From Streptomyces bungoensis (lineage in GTDB: Bacteria; Actinomycetota; Actinomycetes; Streptomycetales; Streptomycetaceae): a stretch of DNA of 64,000 bases. The DNA lies in the NCBI RefSeq assembly GCF_001514215.1, contig NZ_KQ948851.1, positions 367,434 to 431,433 on the forward strand. The letters are read 5' to 3'. Each line of letters begins with the position of its first letter. Position 1 is the stretch's first letter. The position numbers and the translations under genes were made by a program. This document shows positions 43,286 through 52,164 of this stretch, piece by piece. The notes below the pieces were generated by a model. That model was not told where the DNA came from. It did not search any database and saw nothing but the letters and a program-made list of their open reading frames with translations.

Positions 43286-44743
43286 ATGACCCAGCAGTCA
43301 GTGGAGCCGAGGACCGCAGCCGACGACGCGGGCGAAGGTGCCCGCGTCCCGGCCGGACGGTCCTGGCTCGACCGGTACTTCCACATATCCGGCAGAGGAT
43401 CCACGGTCGCGCGTGAGGTGCGCGGCGGCATCACCACCTTCATGGCGATGGCCTACATCCTCCTGCTCAACCCCCTGATCCTGTCCGGCAAGGACGCGGC
43501 CGGGGACACGCTCGGCCAGAAGGCCCTCATCACCGCGACCGCGTTCGCGGCGGCCTTCACCACGCTCCTGATGGGCTTCGTCGGCAAGGCGCCGCTCGCG
43601 CTCGCCGCCGGCCTGTCCGTCTCCGGCGTGCTGTCCTCGCAGGTGGCCCCGCAGATGACCTGGCCGCAGGCCATGGGCATGTGCGTGATGTACGGCGTGG
43701 TCATCATGCTGCTGGTCGTCACCGGCCTGCGCGAGATGATCATGAACGCGATCCCGCTCGCGCTCAAGCACGGCATCACCATGGGCATCGGCCTGTTCAT
43801 CGCCCTCATCGGGTTCTACAAGTCCGGCTTCGTGCACCAGGGCAAGGCCACCCCGATCACCCTCGGCCCCGCCGGGGAACTCGCCGGCTGGCCGGTCCTG
43901 CTCTTCGCCGGCACCCTGCTGCTGATCTTCATGCTCCAGGCCCGGGGCGTCCCCGGCGCCATTCTCATCGGCATCGTCTCCGGCACCGTCGTCGCGGCCG
44001 TCCTCAACGGCCTCGGCGTCATCGCCCCCGGGCAGTGGGCGGGCGGCACCCCCGAACTGCACGGCAGCGCCGTCTCGATGCCGGACTTCTCGCTCTTCGG
44101 GCACGTCGCGTTCGGCGGCTGGGGCAAGGTCGGCGCGATGACGGTCGGCCTGATCGTCTTCACCCTCGTCCTCGCCGGGTTCTTCGACGCGATGGCCACC
44201 ATCATCGGCGTCGGCACCGAGGCCGGCCTCGCCGACGACAAGGGCCGGATGCCGGGCCTGTCCAAGGCGCTGTTCATCGACGGCGCCGGCGGCGCGATCG
44301 GCGGGGTGGCGGGCGGCTCCGGCCAGACCGTGTTCATCGAGTCGGCCACGGGTGTCGGCGAAGGCGCCCGCACCGGTCTGTCGTCCGTGGTCACCGGCCT
44401 GTTCTTCGCGGCGTGCCTGTTCTTCACCCCGGTCACGGCGATCGTCCCGCAGGAGGTCGCCTCCGCCGCCCTGGTGGTCATCGGCGCCCTGATGCTGATG
44501 AACGCCCGGCACGTGGACTGGGCCGACCGCGCCACCGCGATCCCGGTGTTCCTCACCGTGGTCCTGATGCCGTTCACCTACACCATCACCACCGGTGTGG
44601 CCGCGGGCGTCATCTCCTACGCGGCCATCAAGACCGCCCAGGGCAAGGCCCGCGAGATCGGCGCCTTCATGTGGGGTTTGACGGCGATCTTCATCGTCTA
44701 CTTCGCCCTTCACCCGATCGAGGCGTGGCTGGGCGCCCACTAG
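43286..44743 (+). CDS. NCS2-family purine permease (AzgA-like)
   Basis: A 485-residue integral membrane protein with about 12-14 hydrophobic segments. It has the NCS2/AzgA signatures GTEAGLADDKGRMPG and GSGQTVFIESATGVGEG. AzgA-type carriers import hypoxanthine, guanine or adenine by proton symport, fitting the xanthine dehydrogenase context. The ATG at 43286 follows TTGGGAGTTGG; the family begins shortly after with RSWLDRYF. It is followed 48 bases later by xdhC. Confidence 0.92.
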   Translation: MTQQSVEPRTAADDAGEGARVPAGRSWLDRYFHISGRGSTVAREVRGGITTFMAMAYILLLNPLILSGKDAAGDTLGQKALITATAFAAAFTTLLMGFVGKAPLALAAGLSVSGVLSSQVAPQMTWPQAMGMCVMYGVVIMLLVVTGLREMIMNAIPLALKHGITMGIGLFIALIGFYKSGFVHQGKATPITLGPAGELAGWPVLLFAGTLLLIFMLQARGVPGAILIGIVSGTVVAAVLNGLGVIAPGQWAGGTPELHGSAVSMPDFSLFGHVAFGGWGKVGAMTVGLIVFTLVLAGFFDAMATIIGVGTEAGLADDKGRMPGLSKALFIDGAGGAIGGVAGGSGQTVFIESATGVGEGARTGLSSVVTGLFFAACLFFTPVTAIVPQEVASAALVVIGALMLMNARHVDWADRATAIPVFLTVVLMPFTYTITTGVAAGVISYAAIKTAQGKAREIGAFMWGLTAIFIVYFALHPIEAWLGAH

Positions 44744-44791
44744 CCGACCGCCGGGCCCGCCGTACCAGAACCCCCGTGAGGAGACCGAGAG

Positions 44792-45943
44792 ATGCTGGAC
44801 ATCGCCGAGGAGCTGAACCGGTGGGCCGAGCAGGGCCGTGAGTTCGCCGTCGCCACCGTGGTGGCCGTCGGCGGCAGCGCCCCGCGCCGGCCCGGCGCCG
44901 CCCTTGCGGTGGACGCGGACGGCACGGCCGTCGGCTCGGTCTCCGGGGGGTGCGTGGAGGGCGCCGTGTACGAGCTGTGCCGGCAGGCGCTCCAGGACGG
45001 CCAGACCGTCCTGGAGCGCTTCGGCTACAGCGACGAGGACGCGTTCGCCGTCGGCCTGACCTGCGGCGGCGTCATCGACATCCTCGTCACACCGGTCCGG
45101 GCGGACGGTCCCGCCCGGCCGGTGGTCGCCTCCGCGCTGGCCGCAGCCGCACGCGGGGAGGCGGCGGCGCTCGCACGGATCGTGTCGGGCCCGGCGCAGC
45201 TGCGGGGCCGGGCCCTGCTGGTCCGCCCCGACGGCTCCCCCGAGGGCGGCTTCGGTGCCCACCCCGAACTGGACCGTACGGTCGCCGCGGAGGCGGGCGC
45301 CCTCCTGGACGCGGGCCGCACCGGCACCCTGGAGATCGGCGAACAGGGCTCGCGCTGCGGCGCCCCGCTCACCGTTCTGGTGGAGTCGTCCGTCCCGGCC
45401 CCCCGCATGATCGTCTTCGGCGCGATCGACTTCGCCTCCGCGCTGGTCCGGGTCGGCAAGTTCCTCGGCCACCACGTCACGGTGTGCGACGCGCGCCCGG
45501 TCTTCGCCACCCGGGACCGCTTCCCGGAGGCCGACGAGATCGTCGTCGAGTGGCCCCACACCTACCTGGAGCGCACCGAGGTCGACGGCCGTACCGTGCT
45601 GTGCGTTCTCACCCACGACGCCAAGTTCGACGTACCGCTGCTCGAGGTCGCCCTGCGCCTGCCGGTCGCCTACGTCGGCGCCATGGGCTCCCGCCGCACC
45701 CACCTGGACCGCCTGGCGCGCCTGCGCGAGGCCGGCGTCACGGACCTGGAACTGGCGCGGCTGCGGTCCCCGATCGGCCTGGACCTCGGGGCCCGTACGC
45801 CCGAGGAGACGGCCCTGTCCATCGCCGCGGAGATCGTCGCGAACCGGCGCGGCGGCAGCGGGGTGCCGCTGACGGGCGCCCGCACCCCGATCCATCACGA
45901 CGCGGCACCGGAAGGGGCCCGGCGGATCGGGTCGGTGGCCTGA
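44792..45943 (+). CDS. xdhC: XdhC-family molybdenum cofactor chaperone
   Basis: A 383-residue protein with the XdhC_CoxI N-terminal domain (FAVATVVAVGGSAPRRPGA, SGGCVEGAV) and a C-terminal Rossmann domain (RMIVFGAIDFASALVRVGKFLGHHV...YVGAMGSRR). XdhC binds and sulfurates molybdenum cofactor and inserts it into xanthine dehydrogenase. Its place at the end of the xdh locus supports this. The start ATG at 44792 follows GAGGAGACCGAG. Confidence 0.92.
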   Translation: MLDIAEELNRWAEQGREFAVATVVAVGGSAPRRPGAALAVDADGTAVGSVSGGCVEGAVYELCRQALQDGQTVLERFGYSDEDAFAVGLTCGGVIDILVTPVRADGPARPVVASALAAAARGEAAALARIVSGPAQLRGRALLVRPDGSPEGGFGAHPELDRTVAAEAGALLDAGRTGTLEIGEQGSRCGAPLTVLVESSVPAPRMIVFGAIDFASALVRVGKFLGHHVTVCDARPVFATRDRFPEADEIVVEWPHTYLERTEVDGRTVLCVLTHDAKFDVPLLEVALRLPVAYVGAMGSRRTHLDRLARLREAGVTDLELARLRSPIGLDLGARTPEETALSIAAEIVANRRGGSGVPLTGARTPIHHDAAPEGARRIGSVA

Positions 45944-45962
45944 GCGCGGACCGCCGGGTTGC

Positions 45963-46403
45963 TCACGCCCGCCTGAGCAGCCGGTTCGCCGCGCGTCCGA
46001 AGACCGTGCGCGCCGTGAACGCCACGACGCCGTCGAGGACGCGGGGCAGGAAGCGGACGCTCAGCTCCTCGCGCCATACCACCCGGGCCCGGCCGCCCGG
46101 CCCCGGCCGGACCTCGATCTCGGCCCAGCCCAGCATCACCCGCCCGCGTTTCTCCAGGCGGCACAGCCCCGGCTCGCCGTCCGCCGGCGGGCGCCAGAGC
46201 GTGACGTCCATCGGGTCGTCGAAGCCGAGGGGCCCGATGCCCGACCGGGCCACGAAGCGGGTGCCCTCGTGGGTCGGCGTGGACGTGACGACGGTGATCC
46301 GGGTGAGGGGCACCGCGGCACCGTGGCGGGGCCAGTCCGTCAGCCGGCGCCAGGCCTCGTCGAGGGGCAGGGGCACGGTGCGTTCGAGGGAGAAGAAGGG
46401 CAC
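45963..46403 (-). CDS. SRPBCC-fold protein
   Basis: A 146-residue protein with the START/Bet v1-like SRPBCC pattern: an amphipathic helix (EAWRRLTDWPRHG), alternating beta strands and a long C-terminal helix. Such proteins bind hydrophobic ligands. No specific ligand is suggested. It is convergent with xdhC and 20 bases from it. Confidence 0.8.
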   Translation of the reverse strand: MPFFSLERTVPLPLDEAWRRLTDWPRHGAAVPLTRITVVTSTPTHEGTRFVARSGIGPLGFDDPMDVTLWRPPADGEPGLCRLEKRGRVMLGWAEIEVRPGPGGRARVVWREELSVRFLPRVLDGVVAFTARTVFGRAANRLLRRA

Positions 46404-46501
46404 GCCACGATCGTAGGCAATGAGCGCCGGTCACCTGCGCGTTCGTCCCCCGCGTCACCTCTTCGGTCCAAGCGGGCGGCCGGCCGCGGCCCCGGCGCCG
46501 C

Positions 46502-47335
46502 TCAGGGCCGGTACACCTTCCCCGGCTCCGCCGTGCCCGGTGCCAGCAGCTGAGGGACCGTCACGAAGACGTAGCCGCGGGCCTTCAGCGCGTCGATGAC
46601 GCCGGGGACGGCGGGCACGGTGCCCCGGTAGATGTCGTGCAGCAGGATGATGCCGTCCCGGGACACCTGGTCGAGGACGCGCCGGGTGATCAGGGCGGAG
46701 TCGTCCGTCTCGTAGTCCTTCGCGGTCACGCTCCACAGCACTTCCGCCAGGCCCATCTCCTTGCAGATCCGGTGCACGTCGGCGTCCGTGCGGCCCTGCG
46801 GCGGCCGCATCAGGGTGGGCCTGCGGCCGGTGAGGCGTTCTATGGCGTCGTCGGGCCGCTTGAGCTCCTCGCGTATCCGCGCGTCCGGGATGCGGGTGAG
46901 GATCTTGTGGTCCCAGGTGTGGCTCGCGACCTCGTGGCCCTCGGCGGCCATCCGCCTGACCAGTTCCGGGTACTTCTCGATGTGCCGCTTGCCGAGCAGG
47001 AAGAAGGTGGCCGGGACCTTCTTCTCCTTGAGGATGTCGAGCAGCCGCGCCGAGTTCTCGCTGGGGCCGGCGTCGAAGGTGAGCGCGACGCACTTCGCCT
47101 CGCGGCAGTCGACGGAGCCGAACCGGGCCGGCGCCCCGTGCGCCCCGTGTGCCGCGTCGGCGCGCGCGGTGCTCGGCGCGGTCGTGTCGACCTCCGCGCA
47201 GCCGGACAGCGTCAGGGCCAGGCAGGCGGCGACGCAGGCGAGCACCGCCGGACGCAACCTTCGGCCCGGTCCGCGCATCTGTCTGGGTGCGGGCTGCGGG
47301 AGCGGGCGCTCGTCGGACGGGATCGTTGGAGGCAT
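46502..47335 (-). CDS. Secreted polysaccharide deacetylase (NodB-type, probable lipoprotein)
   Basis: A 277-residue protein with a hydrophobic signal ending at LTLSGC (a lipobox with Cys near residue 46), then a NodB domain. The metal and catalytic motifs are TFDAGPSE (Asp in motif 1), ASHTWDHK (His-x4-His, motif 2) and RPPQGRTD (motif 3). It probably removes acetyl groups from peptidoglycan or another wall polymer. Motif 1 normally reads TFDDG; here the second Asp is Ala, which may lower metal binding. The ATG at 47335 overlaps the palindrome region. A start at 47278 (shorter signal) is possible and better fits the lipobox distance. Confidence 0.85.
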   Translation of the reverse strand: MPPTIPSDERPLPQPAPRQMRGPGRRLRPAVLACVAACLALTLSGCAEVDTTAPSTARADAAHGAHGAPARFGSVDCREAKCVALTFDAGPSENSARLLDILKEKKVPATFFLLGKRHIEKYPELVRRMAAEGHEVASHTWDHKILTRIPDARIREELKRPDDAIERLTGRRPTLMRPPQGRTDADVHRICKEMGLAEVLWSVTAKDYETDDSALITRRVLDQVSRDGIILLHDIYRGTVPAVPGVIDALKARGYVFVTVPQLLAPGTAEPGKVYRP

Positions 47336-47342
47336 GCCCGGA

Positions 47343-47361
47343 CTATACACAGCGTGTATAG
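47343..47361. promoter_or_regulatory. Perfect palindrome between divergent operons
   Basis: CTATACAC-AGC-GTGTATAG is a perfect 8-base inverted repeat with a 3-base centre, AT-rich in a GC-rich genome. It lies between the divergent starts of the deacetylase (47335) and the phosphoribosyltransferase operon (47438). It is most likely an operator shared by both promoters; the regulator is not encoded beside it. Confidence 0.75.
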
Positions 47362-47437
47362 CTCGTGTGTGCGAATTTTTGGCATGCGGCACCATGGAGG
47401 TGCGGGGGAGCACAGCACTCCGGCGGGAGGACCAGCC

Positions 47438-48148
47438 ATGCGCTACCGGGACCGCGCCGAGGCCGGACGCGAACTCGCCGGCCTGCTCGGCGAACTCCAG
47501 GGCAGGGGCGAACTCCCCGACCCCGTCGTGCTGGCCCTGCCCCGCGGCGGGATCCCCGTGGCCGCGCCCGTCGCCCGCGCCCTCGGCGCCCCGCTCGACG
47601 TGCTCGTCGTCCGCAAGATCGGCGCCCCGCGCCACGAGGAGTTCGCCGTCGGCGCCCTCGCGCCCGGCGACCCGCCCCTCTTCGACACCGGCACCCTCGG
47701 CGACCTGGGCCTGACCGAGGAGCGGCTCGCCCCGGTCGTGGAGCGGGAGCGGCGCGAACTGGCCCGGCGCGAACGGCGCTACCGCGGCGACCGCCCCGCC
47801 CCCGACCTGGCGGGCCGCACGGTGATCGTCGTCGACGACGGCCTGGCCACCGGCGCCACCGCCCGCGCCGCCCTGCGCCACGTACGGCGGCGGGCGCCCG
47901 CCCGGCTGGTCCTGGCCGTCCCGGTCGGCGCCCCCGACTCCTGCGACCGGCTCGCCGGCGAGGCCGACCTCGTCGTCTGCCCGCACCGGCCGGCCACGTT
48001 CAGCTCCGTCGGCCAGTGGTACGACGACTTCGGGCAGCTGACCGACGCCGACGTGCTCGACGCGCTCCGCCCACCCGCGCACGGCGGCACCGATGGACCC
48101 CGGGCACACCAGTGGTACCGGAAGGGCACGCGGAGTAACCTTCGGTGA
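47438..48148 (+). CDS. Phosphoribosyltransferase-family protein
   Basis: A 236-residue protein with a type I phosphoribosyltransferase fold and the PRPP-binding loop VIVVDDGLATGAT (residues about 128-140). The N-terminal region LALPRGGIPVAAPVARALGAPLD is typical of the uncharacterised PRTases found in stress islands. The substrate is unknown; a catalytic role is inferred from the intact loop. The ATG at 47438 has GGGAGGA 7 bases upstream. The next gene starts 1 base after its stop, so it heads a six-gene operon. Confidence 0.85.
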   Translation: MRYRDRAEAGRELAGLLGELQGRGELPDPVVLALPRGGIPVAAPVARALGAPLDVLVVRKIGAPRHEEFAVGALAPGDPPLFDTGTLGDLGLTEERLAPVVERERRELARRERRYRGDRPAPDLAGRTVIVVDDGLATGATARAALRHVRRRAPARLVLAVPVGAPDSCDRLAGEADLVVCPHRPATFSSVGQWYDDFGQLTDADVLDALRPPAHGGTDGPRAHQWYRKGTRSNLR

Positions 48149-48149
48149 C

Positions 48150-49847
48150 ATGACCGGCACGGGGGAACGAGCCGTCACATCGCGGTTACGGACGCCGTCC
48201 TGGATCGCGCGCGTCGGAACACCGGACGGGCGCGTCCTGGGCGCCGGGGTGCTGCTCGCCCCCGACCGCGTGCTCACCGCCGCCCACGTCGTCCGGCCCG
48301 GCCTGCCCTACGTCGTCCACTTCGTCGGCGTGCCCGGCGTGCCCGGCGTGGCCGCCACCGTCCGCGAGGACGAGCACGTGCCGCAACGGGAGGACGCCTT
48401 CGGCGACCGCATCGGCGACCTGGCCCTGCTGCGGCTGGCCGCACCCCGCCCGGCCGGACACCCCACCCGCCTCTACCGGCTCGCCGCGCCGCACGGCCCG
48501 GTGAGCATGTACGGCTTCCCGGCCGGCGACGACGGCGGCCGCTGGCACGGCGCCACCCTGGTCGCCGCCCGCGGGCGGGACAGCCAGGTGCAACTGCGCC
48601 CGCAGACCCCGGGCGAACTGGCCGCCCCGGGCTTCAGCGGCGGCGGAGTGGTCGACCACGCCACCGGCGAGGTCGTCGGGATCGTCCTCAGTGTCGACGC
48701 GGGCGCCGGCGAGGGGCCGGGATCGGTGTTCAGCTACATGAGCCCCACCGAGACCGTCCTGAGCCATCTGCCGCAGGTCGCCGCCTGGACCGACGGCGCC
48801 GAGGCCGTCGACCCCGCGCTGCGCACCGCGGCCGCCGGGGGCCGGCTCGACGTGCCGTTCGCCACCGAACTCGCCTCCTGGTTCCGCGGCGAGGGCTGGC
48901 CGGTGCTCGTCACCGTGGTCCCCGCCCGCGGCGCCCGAGCCTGGACCCTGACCCGCGCCGTCACCCTGGCCGACCGCGAGCTGCGCACCCGGCAGAACAC
49001 CAGCGCCTTCGGCCGGGACCCGCGCGAGACCGTACCCCCGGCCGGCGGCCACGATCTCGCCCTCGACGTCAAGGGCATGACGGCCGGTCAGGTCATGGAC
49101 CGGATCGCCGAGCGGCTCGGCATCCGCGGCGACCCCCGGCCCGAACGGCTCGCCGCCCTGCGGGTGCCGCTCGCCGCCGTGCTGGCCGGCGTCGACCAGG
49201 CCGCCGACCCCGACGCCCTGCTCGGCCTGCTCGACCACCTGGCCCAGCAGGGAGCCCGGCTGCTCCTGGTCTTCCGCCGCCGGGGCGGTCACGCGGCCCA
49301 GGCCGAGGAGTCCTTCGTCCAGCGCCCGCTGCGCGCCCGCTGGACCCGGCTGCACCGCGAACTGGAGCGCATCCTCGACGAGTTGGGGCCCGCCCTCGAC
49401 GAGCGCCGCGACCGCGTGCTGCCCGACCCCGCCGCCGCCCGGCTGGTCGACCAGGCCGAGGCGGGCGTACGGCGCACCCGGATGCTGCGCGCCTGGGTCG
49501 ACCACACCCCCGACCGGGAGCGCGAACCCGGCCGCGCCGACCTGCTGTTCACCTTCGAGGACGCCGTCGAGCGCCGCCGCCTGCGCCTGGAACAGGCCAA
49601 CGGCGTCCTCGAGGCCCGGCTGCGCCGCCGCACCGAACTCCTCGGCCGCGTCACCGCCGCGTGGCCGCTGTGCCGGGAACGCGCGGCCGCCCAGGGGGAC
49701 CGCGTCATGGAGGCCTACCGGCTCTACGAACACGCCCTGACGCTGCTCCGGCAGACCCCCTGCGACGTGGACCGCGCGGAGGACGCCGTGGAGCGGTTCG
49801 TCGGTTTCTGCTCCGGCACGGCACCCGGGAGGGAAGGCGCCTCATGA
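48150..49847 (+). CDS. Trypsin-like serine protease with helical C-terminal domain; contains TTA codon
   Basis: A 565-residue protein. Residues 15-215 form a trypsin/HtrA-like protease domain with His46 (LTAAHVV), Asp90 (IGDLALLRL) and Ser163 (GFSGGG) as the apparent triad. It has no signal peptide, so it is cytosolic. The remaining ~340 residues are helical and unassigned, including a basic coiled helix (ERRRLRLEQANGVLEARLRRR). Codon 13 is TTA (48186-48188), the rare leucine codon that in Streptomyces requires bldA tRNA, so expression is probably developmentally gated. The ATG is 1 base after the preceding stop; the stop overlaps the kinase start (ATGA). Confidence 0.82.
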   Translation: MTGTGERAVTSRLRTPSWIARVGTPDGRVLGAGVLLAPDRVLTAAHVVRPGLPYVVHFVGVPGVPGVAATVREDEHVPQREDAFGDRIGDLALLRLAAPRPAGHPTRLYRLAAPHGPVSMYGFPAGDDGGRWHGATLVAARGRDSQVQLRPQTPGELAAPGFSGGGVVDHATGEVVGIVLSVDAGAGEGPGSVFSYMSPTETVLSHLPQVAAWTDGAEAVDPALRTAAAGGRLDVPFATELASWFRGEGWPVLVTVVPARGARAWTLTRAVTLADRELRTRQNTSAFGRDPRETVPPAGGHDLALDVKGMTAGQVMDRIAERLGIRGDPRPERLAALRVPLAAVLAGVDQAADPDALLGLLDHLAQQGARLLLVFRRRGGHAAQAEESFVQRPLRARWTRLHRELERILDELGPALDERRDRVLPDPAAARLVDQAEAGVRRTRMLRAWVDHTPDREREPGRADLLFTFEDAVERRRLRLEQANGVLEARLRRRTELLGRVTAAWPLCRERAAAQGDRVMEAYRLYEHALTLLRQTPCDVDRAEDAVERFVGFCSGTAPGREGAS

Positions 49848-52093
49848 CCTCGTGCATCCGGCCCGGCTGCGCGGGCCGCATCATGGGCACCGGCTACTGC
49901 GACACCTGCGGCCACCGGCACCTCGAGACCCCGTCGGCGCCGCCGCCCGTGCCGCCCGGCCCCGGCACCGGCGAGCCGGCCGCCCCGCAGCCCGTCCACG
50001 CCGTCGCCGGGGTCGGCGAACTCGACCCGCACGGGCTGGTCGTCCTGCCCGACGTGCCCGCTCCCGAGGGCGGCCTGATCGAGGACTTCCGGCCGCCCCC
50101 CGGAGGCCGCCGCTGCGGCGCGAACGGCTGCGCCATGACCGTCGGCGTCGGCTACGGCGGCCAGGCGCCCCGCGCCACCGGCCGCTGCCCCCGCTGCGGC
50201 ACGCCGTACTCCTTCCTGCCCCAGCTGGACAAGGGCAACGTGGTCGACCGGCACTACCGGATCCTCGGCTGCCTGGCCCGGGGCGGCCTGGGCTGGATCC
50301 ACCTCGCCGAGGACACCCACGCCGACGGCCACCGCGTCGTCCTCAAGGGGATGATCGACGTCCACGACGCGCTCGCCCGCCGCAACGCCGTCGAGGAGCG
50401 CCGCTCGCTCACCGACCTGCACCACCCCGACATCGTCCGCATCATCACCCACGCCGAGCACCAGGCCCCCGGCCGCCCGCCCACCGGCTACCTCGTCATG
50501 GACTACATCGCCGGCCGCTCCCTGCAGCAGCTGTTCGACGCCGACGACGCCGAGCGGATCTTCCAGGGCCGCCCGCGACTCGACCACGTCCTCACCTACG
50601 GCTGCAAGATCCTCGGCGCCCTGCAGTACCTGCACGAACGCGGGCTGCTCTACTGCGACATGAAGCCCGCCAACGTCATCCACTTCGGGCGGGCGATCAA
50701 GGTCATCGACCTCGGCGCGGTCCGCGCCGTGGGCGACCGGACCTCCGCCTACGTGTACACCGCGACCTTCGCCCCGCCCAAGGAGGAGATCGAGAGCAGG
50801 GGCTGGCACGTCGACAGCGACCTGTACACCGTCGGCATGACCCTGCAGGCCCTGTTCCGGGGCGCCGAGCCCGCGCGCGGCCTGGCCCCCGACTCCTTCC
50901 GCCGGATCGTCGACCGCGCCACCCATCCCGAACCCCGCGCCCGGTTCCGCTCGGCCGCCGAGATGTCCCGCCAGCTGTGGGAGGTGCTGCGCGAGTACCG
51001 CTCGCTGCAGTTCGGCGAGCAGCTGCCCGAGAGCTCCACCCGGTTCCGCGCCACGGACGCGAGCCTCGACGCCGGGCTCGGCGCCCTGCCCGCCCTGCAC
51101 CACTGGACCGGCCGCACCGGCCCGCACCCCGCCGGACTGGACGTCTCCCCGCCGCCCCCCGCCGAGGTGGCCGGCGCCCTCCCCGAGCCGGTGCCCGACC
51201 CCGGCGACGGCGCCGCGCTGCTGCTCGACACCTTCCCGCCCGACGCCCCCGACCGGGTCGCCCTCCAGTGGCCCCGCGAGTCCCGGCTCGGCACCCCCGA
51301 GACCGCGCTGTGGCTGTGCCGCGCCTACCTCAGGAAGGGCCGGCGGCAGGAGGCCGAGAACTGGCTGGCCGAGGCCGAGACCCTGCTCGGCGAACGCGCC
51401 GCCGCCTACGACTGGCGCATCGCCTGGCACCGCGGCGTCCTGCACCTGAGCAGGGGAGAGGTGCCGCAGGCCGGCGGCCGCTTCGAGGCCGTCTACCGCG
51501 CGCTGCCCGGCGAGTACGTGCCCAAGCTCGCCCTCGGCTACTGCGCCGAGCACGGCGCCGGCCAGGGCACGGCCCGGGCGATGCGGGCCTACGAGGCCGT
51601 GTGGGCCCGCGACTTCGCCCACACCGCCGCCGCGTTCGGCCTGGCCCGCGGCCACCTGGCCGGCGGCGACCGGGACGCCGCCGTACGCGTCCTGGACGAG
51701 GTCCCCTCCACCTCCCGCCACTACGACGCCGCCCGCACGGCGGCCGTCCGGGTCCGCGCCGGCATCCTGCACGACCGCCCGCCGTCGGTGACGGACCTGC
51801 GGGACGCGGCCCGGCGGCTGCCCGAGCTGCGCCTGGACGGCGGCGCCGCCGCCGGCGAGTCCCGGGCCCGGCTGGTCGCCGAGGTGCGGGAGAACGTCCT
51901 GCACGGCCGCCCGGCAGGCGGCTGGGGAGCCCGGTTCCCCGCCGGGGACCTGCTCGGATCCGGCACCGAGAACTCCCTGCGCCTCCTTCTGGAGCAGTCC
52001 TTCCGGCAGCTGGCCGCACAGGCCCGGACCGGGAGCGAGCACGGCCGGCTGCTCGACCTGGCGCACGCCGTACGGCCGATGTCCGTCTTCTGA
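49844..52093 (+). CDS. PknG-like serine/threonine protein kinase with zinc ribbon and TPR
   Basis: A 749-residue kinase with the PknG order. N-terminal cysteine clusters (Cys4, Cys9, Cys19, Cys22, then CGANGC and CPRCG) suggest a rubredoxin-like zinc site. The kinase domain spans about residues 135-395, with the PknG-style glycine loop ARGGLGWIHLAED, Lys168, Asp272 in CDMKPANVI and Asp289 in DLGAVR. Tetratricopeptide-like helices fill the C-terminus. As in PknG, the catalytic HRD Arg is missing. Mycobacterial PknG regulates glutamate metabolism through GarA; no GarA-like gene is in view. The downstream GlnX/SBP-like genes match the pknG-glnX-glnH order of mycobacteria. Confidence 0.9.
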   Translation: MTSCIRPGCAGRIMGTGYCDTCGHRHLETPSAPPPVPPGPGTGEPAAPQPVHAVAGVGELDPHGLVVLPDVPAPEGGLIEDFRPPPGGRRCGANGCAMTVGVGYGGQAPRATGRCPRCGTPYSFLPQLDKGNVVDRHYRILGCLARGGLGWIHLAEDTHADGHRVVLKGMIDVHDALARRNAVEERRSLTDLHHPDIVRIITHAEHQAPGRPPTGYLVMDYIAGRSLQQLFDADDAERIFQGRPRLDHVLTYGCKILGALQYLHERGLLYCDMKPANVIHFGRAIKVIDLGAVRAVGDRTSAYVYTATFAPPKEEIESRGWHVDSDLYTVGMTLQALFRGAEPARGLAPDSFRRIVDRATHPEPRARFRSAAEMSRQLWEVLREYRSLQFGEQLPESSTRFRATDASLDAGLGALPALHHWTGRTGPHPAGLDVSPPPPAEVAGALPEPVPDPGDGAALLLDTFPPDAPDRVALQWPRESRLGTPETALWLCRAYLRKGRRQEAENWLAEAETLLGERAAAYDWRIAWHRGVLHLSRGEVPQAGGRFEAVYRALPGEYVPKLALGYCAEHGAGQGTARAMRAYEAVWARDFAHTAAAFGLARGHLAGGDRDAAVRVLDEVPSTSRHYDAARTAAVRVRAGILHDRPPSVTDLRDAARRLPELRLDGGAAAGESRARLVAEVRENVLHGRPAGGWGARFPAGDLLGSGTENSLRLLLEQSFRQLAAQARTGSEHGRLLDLAHAVRPMSVF

Positions 52094-52164
52094 CGCTCCG
52101 GCAACTCTGCATCGCGACGTTCCGACGACACCGAACAGCACAGGGAAGCGAGGGGGACGCAACC

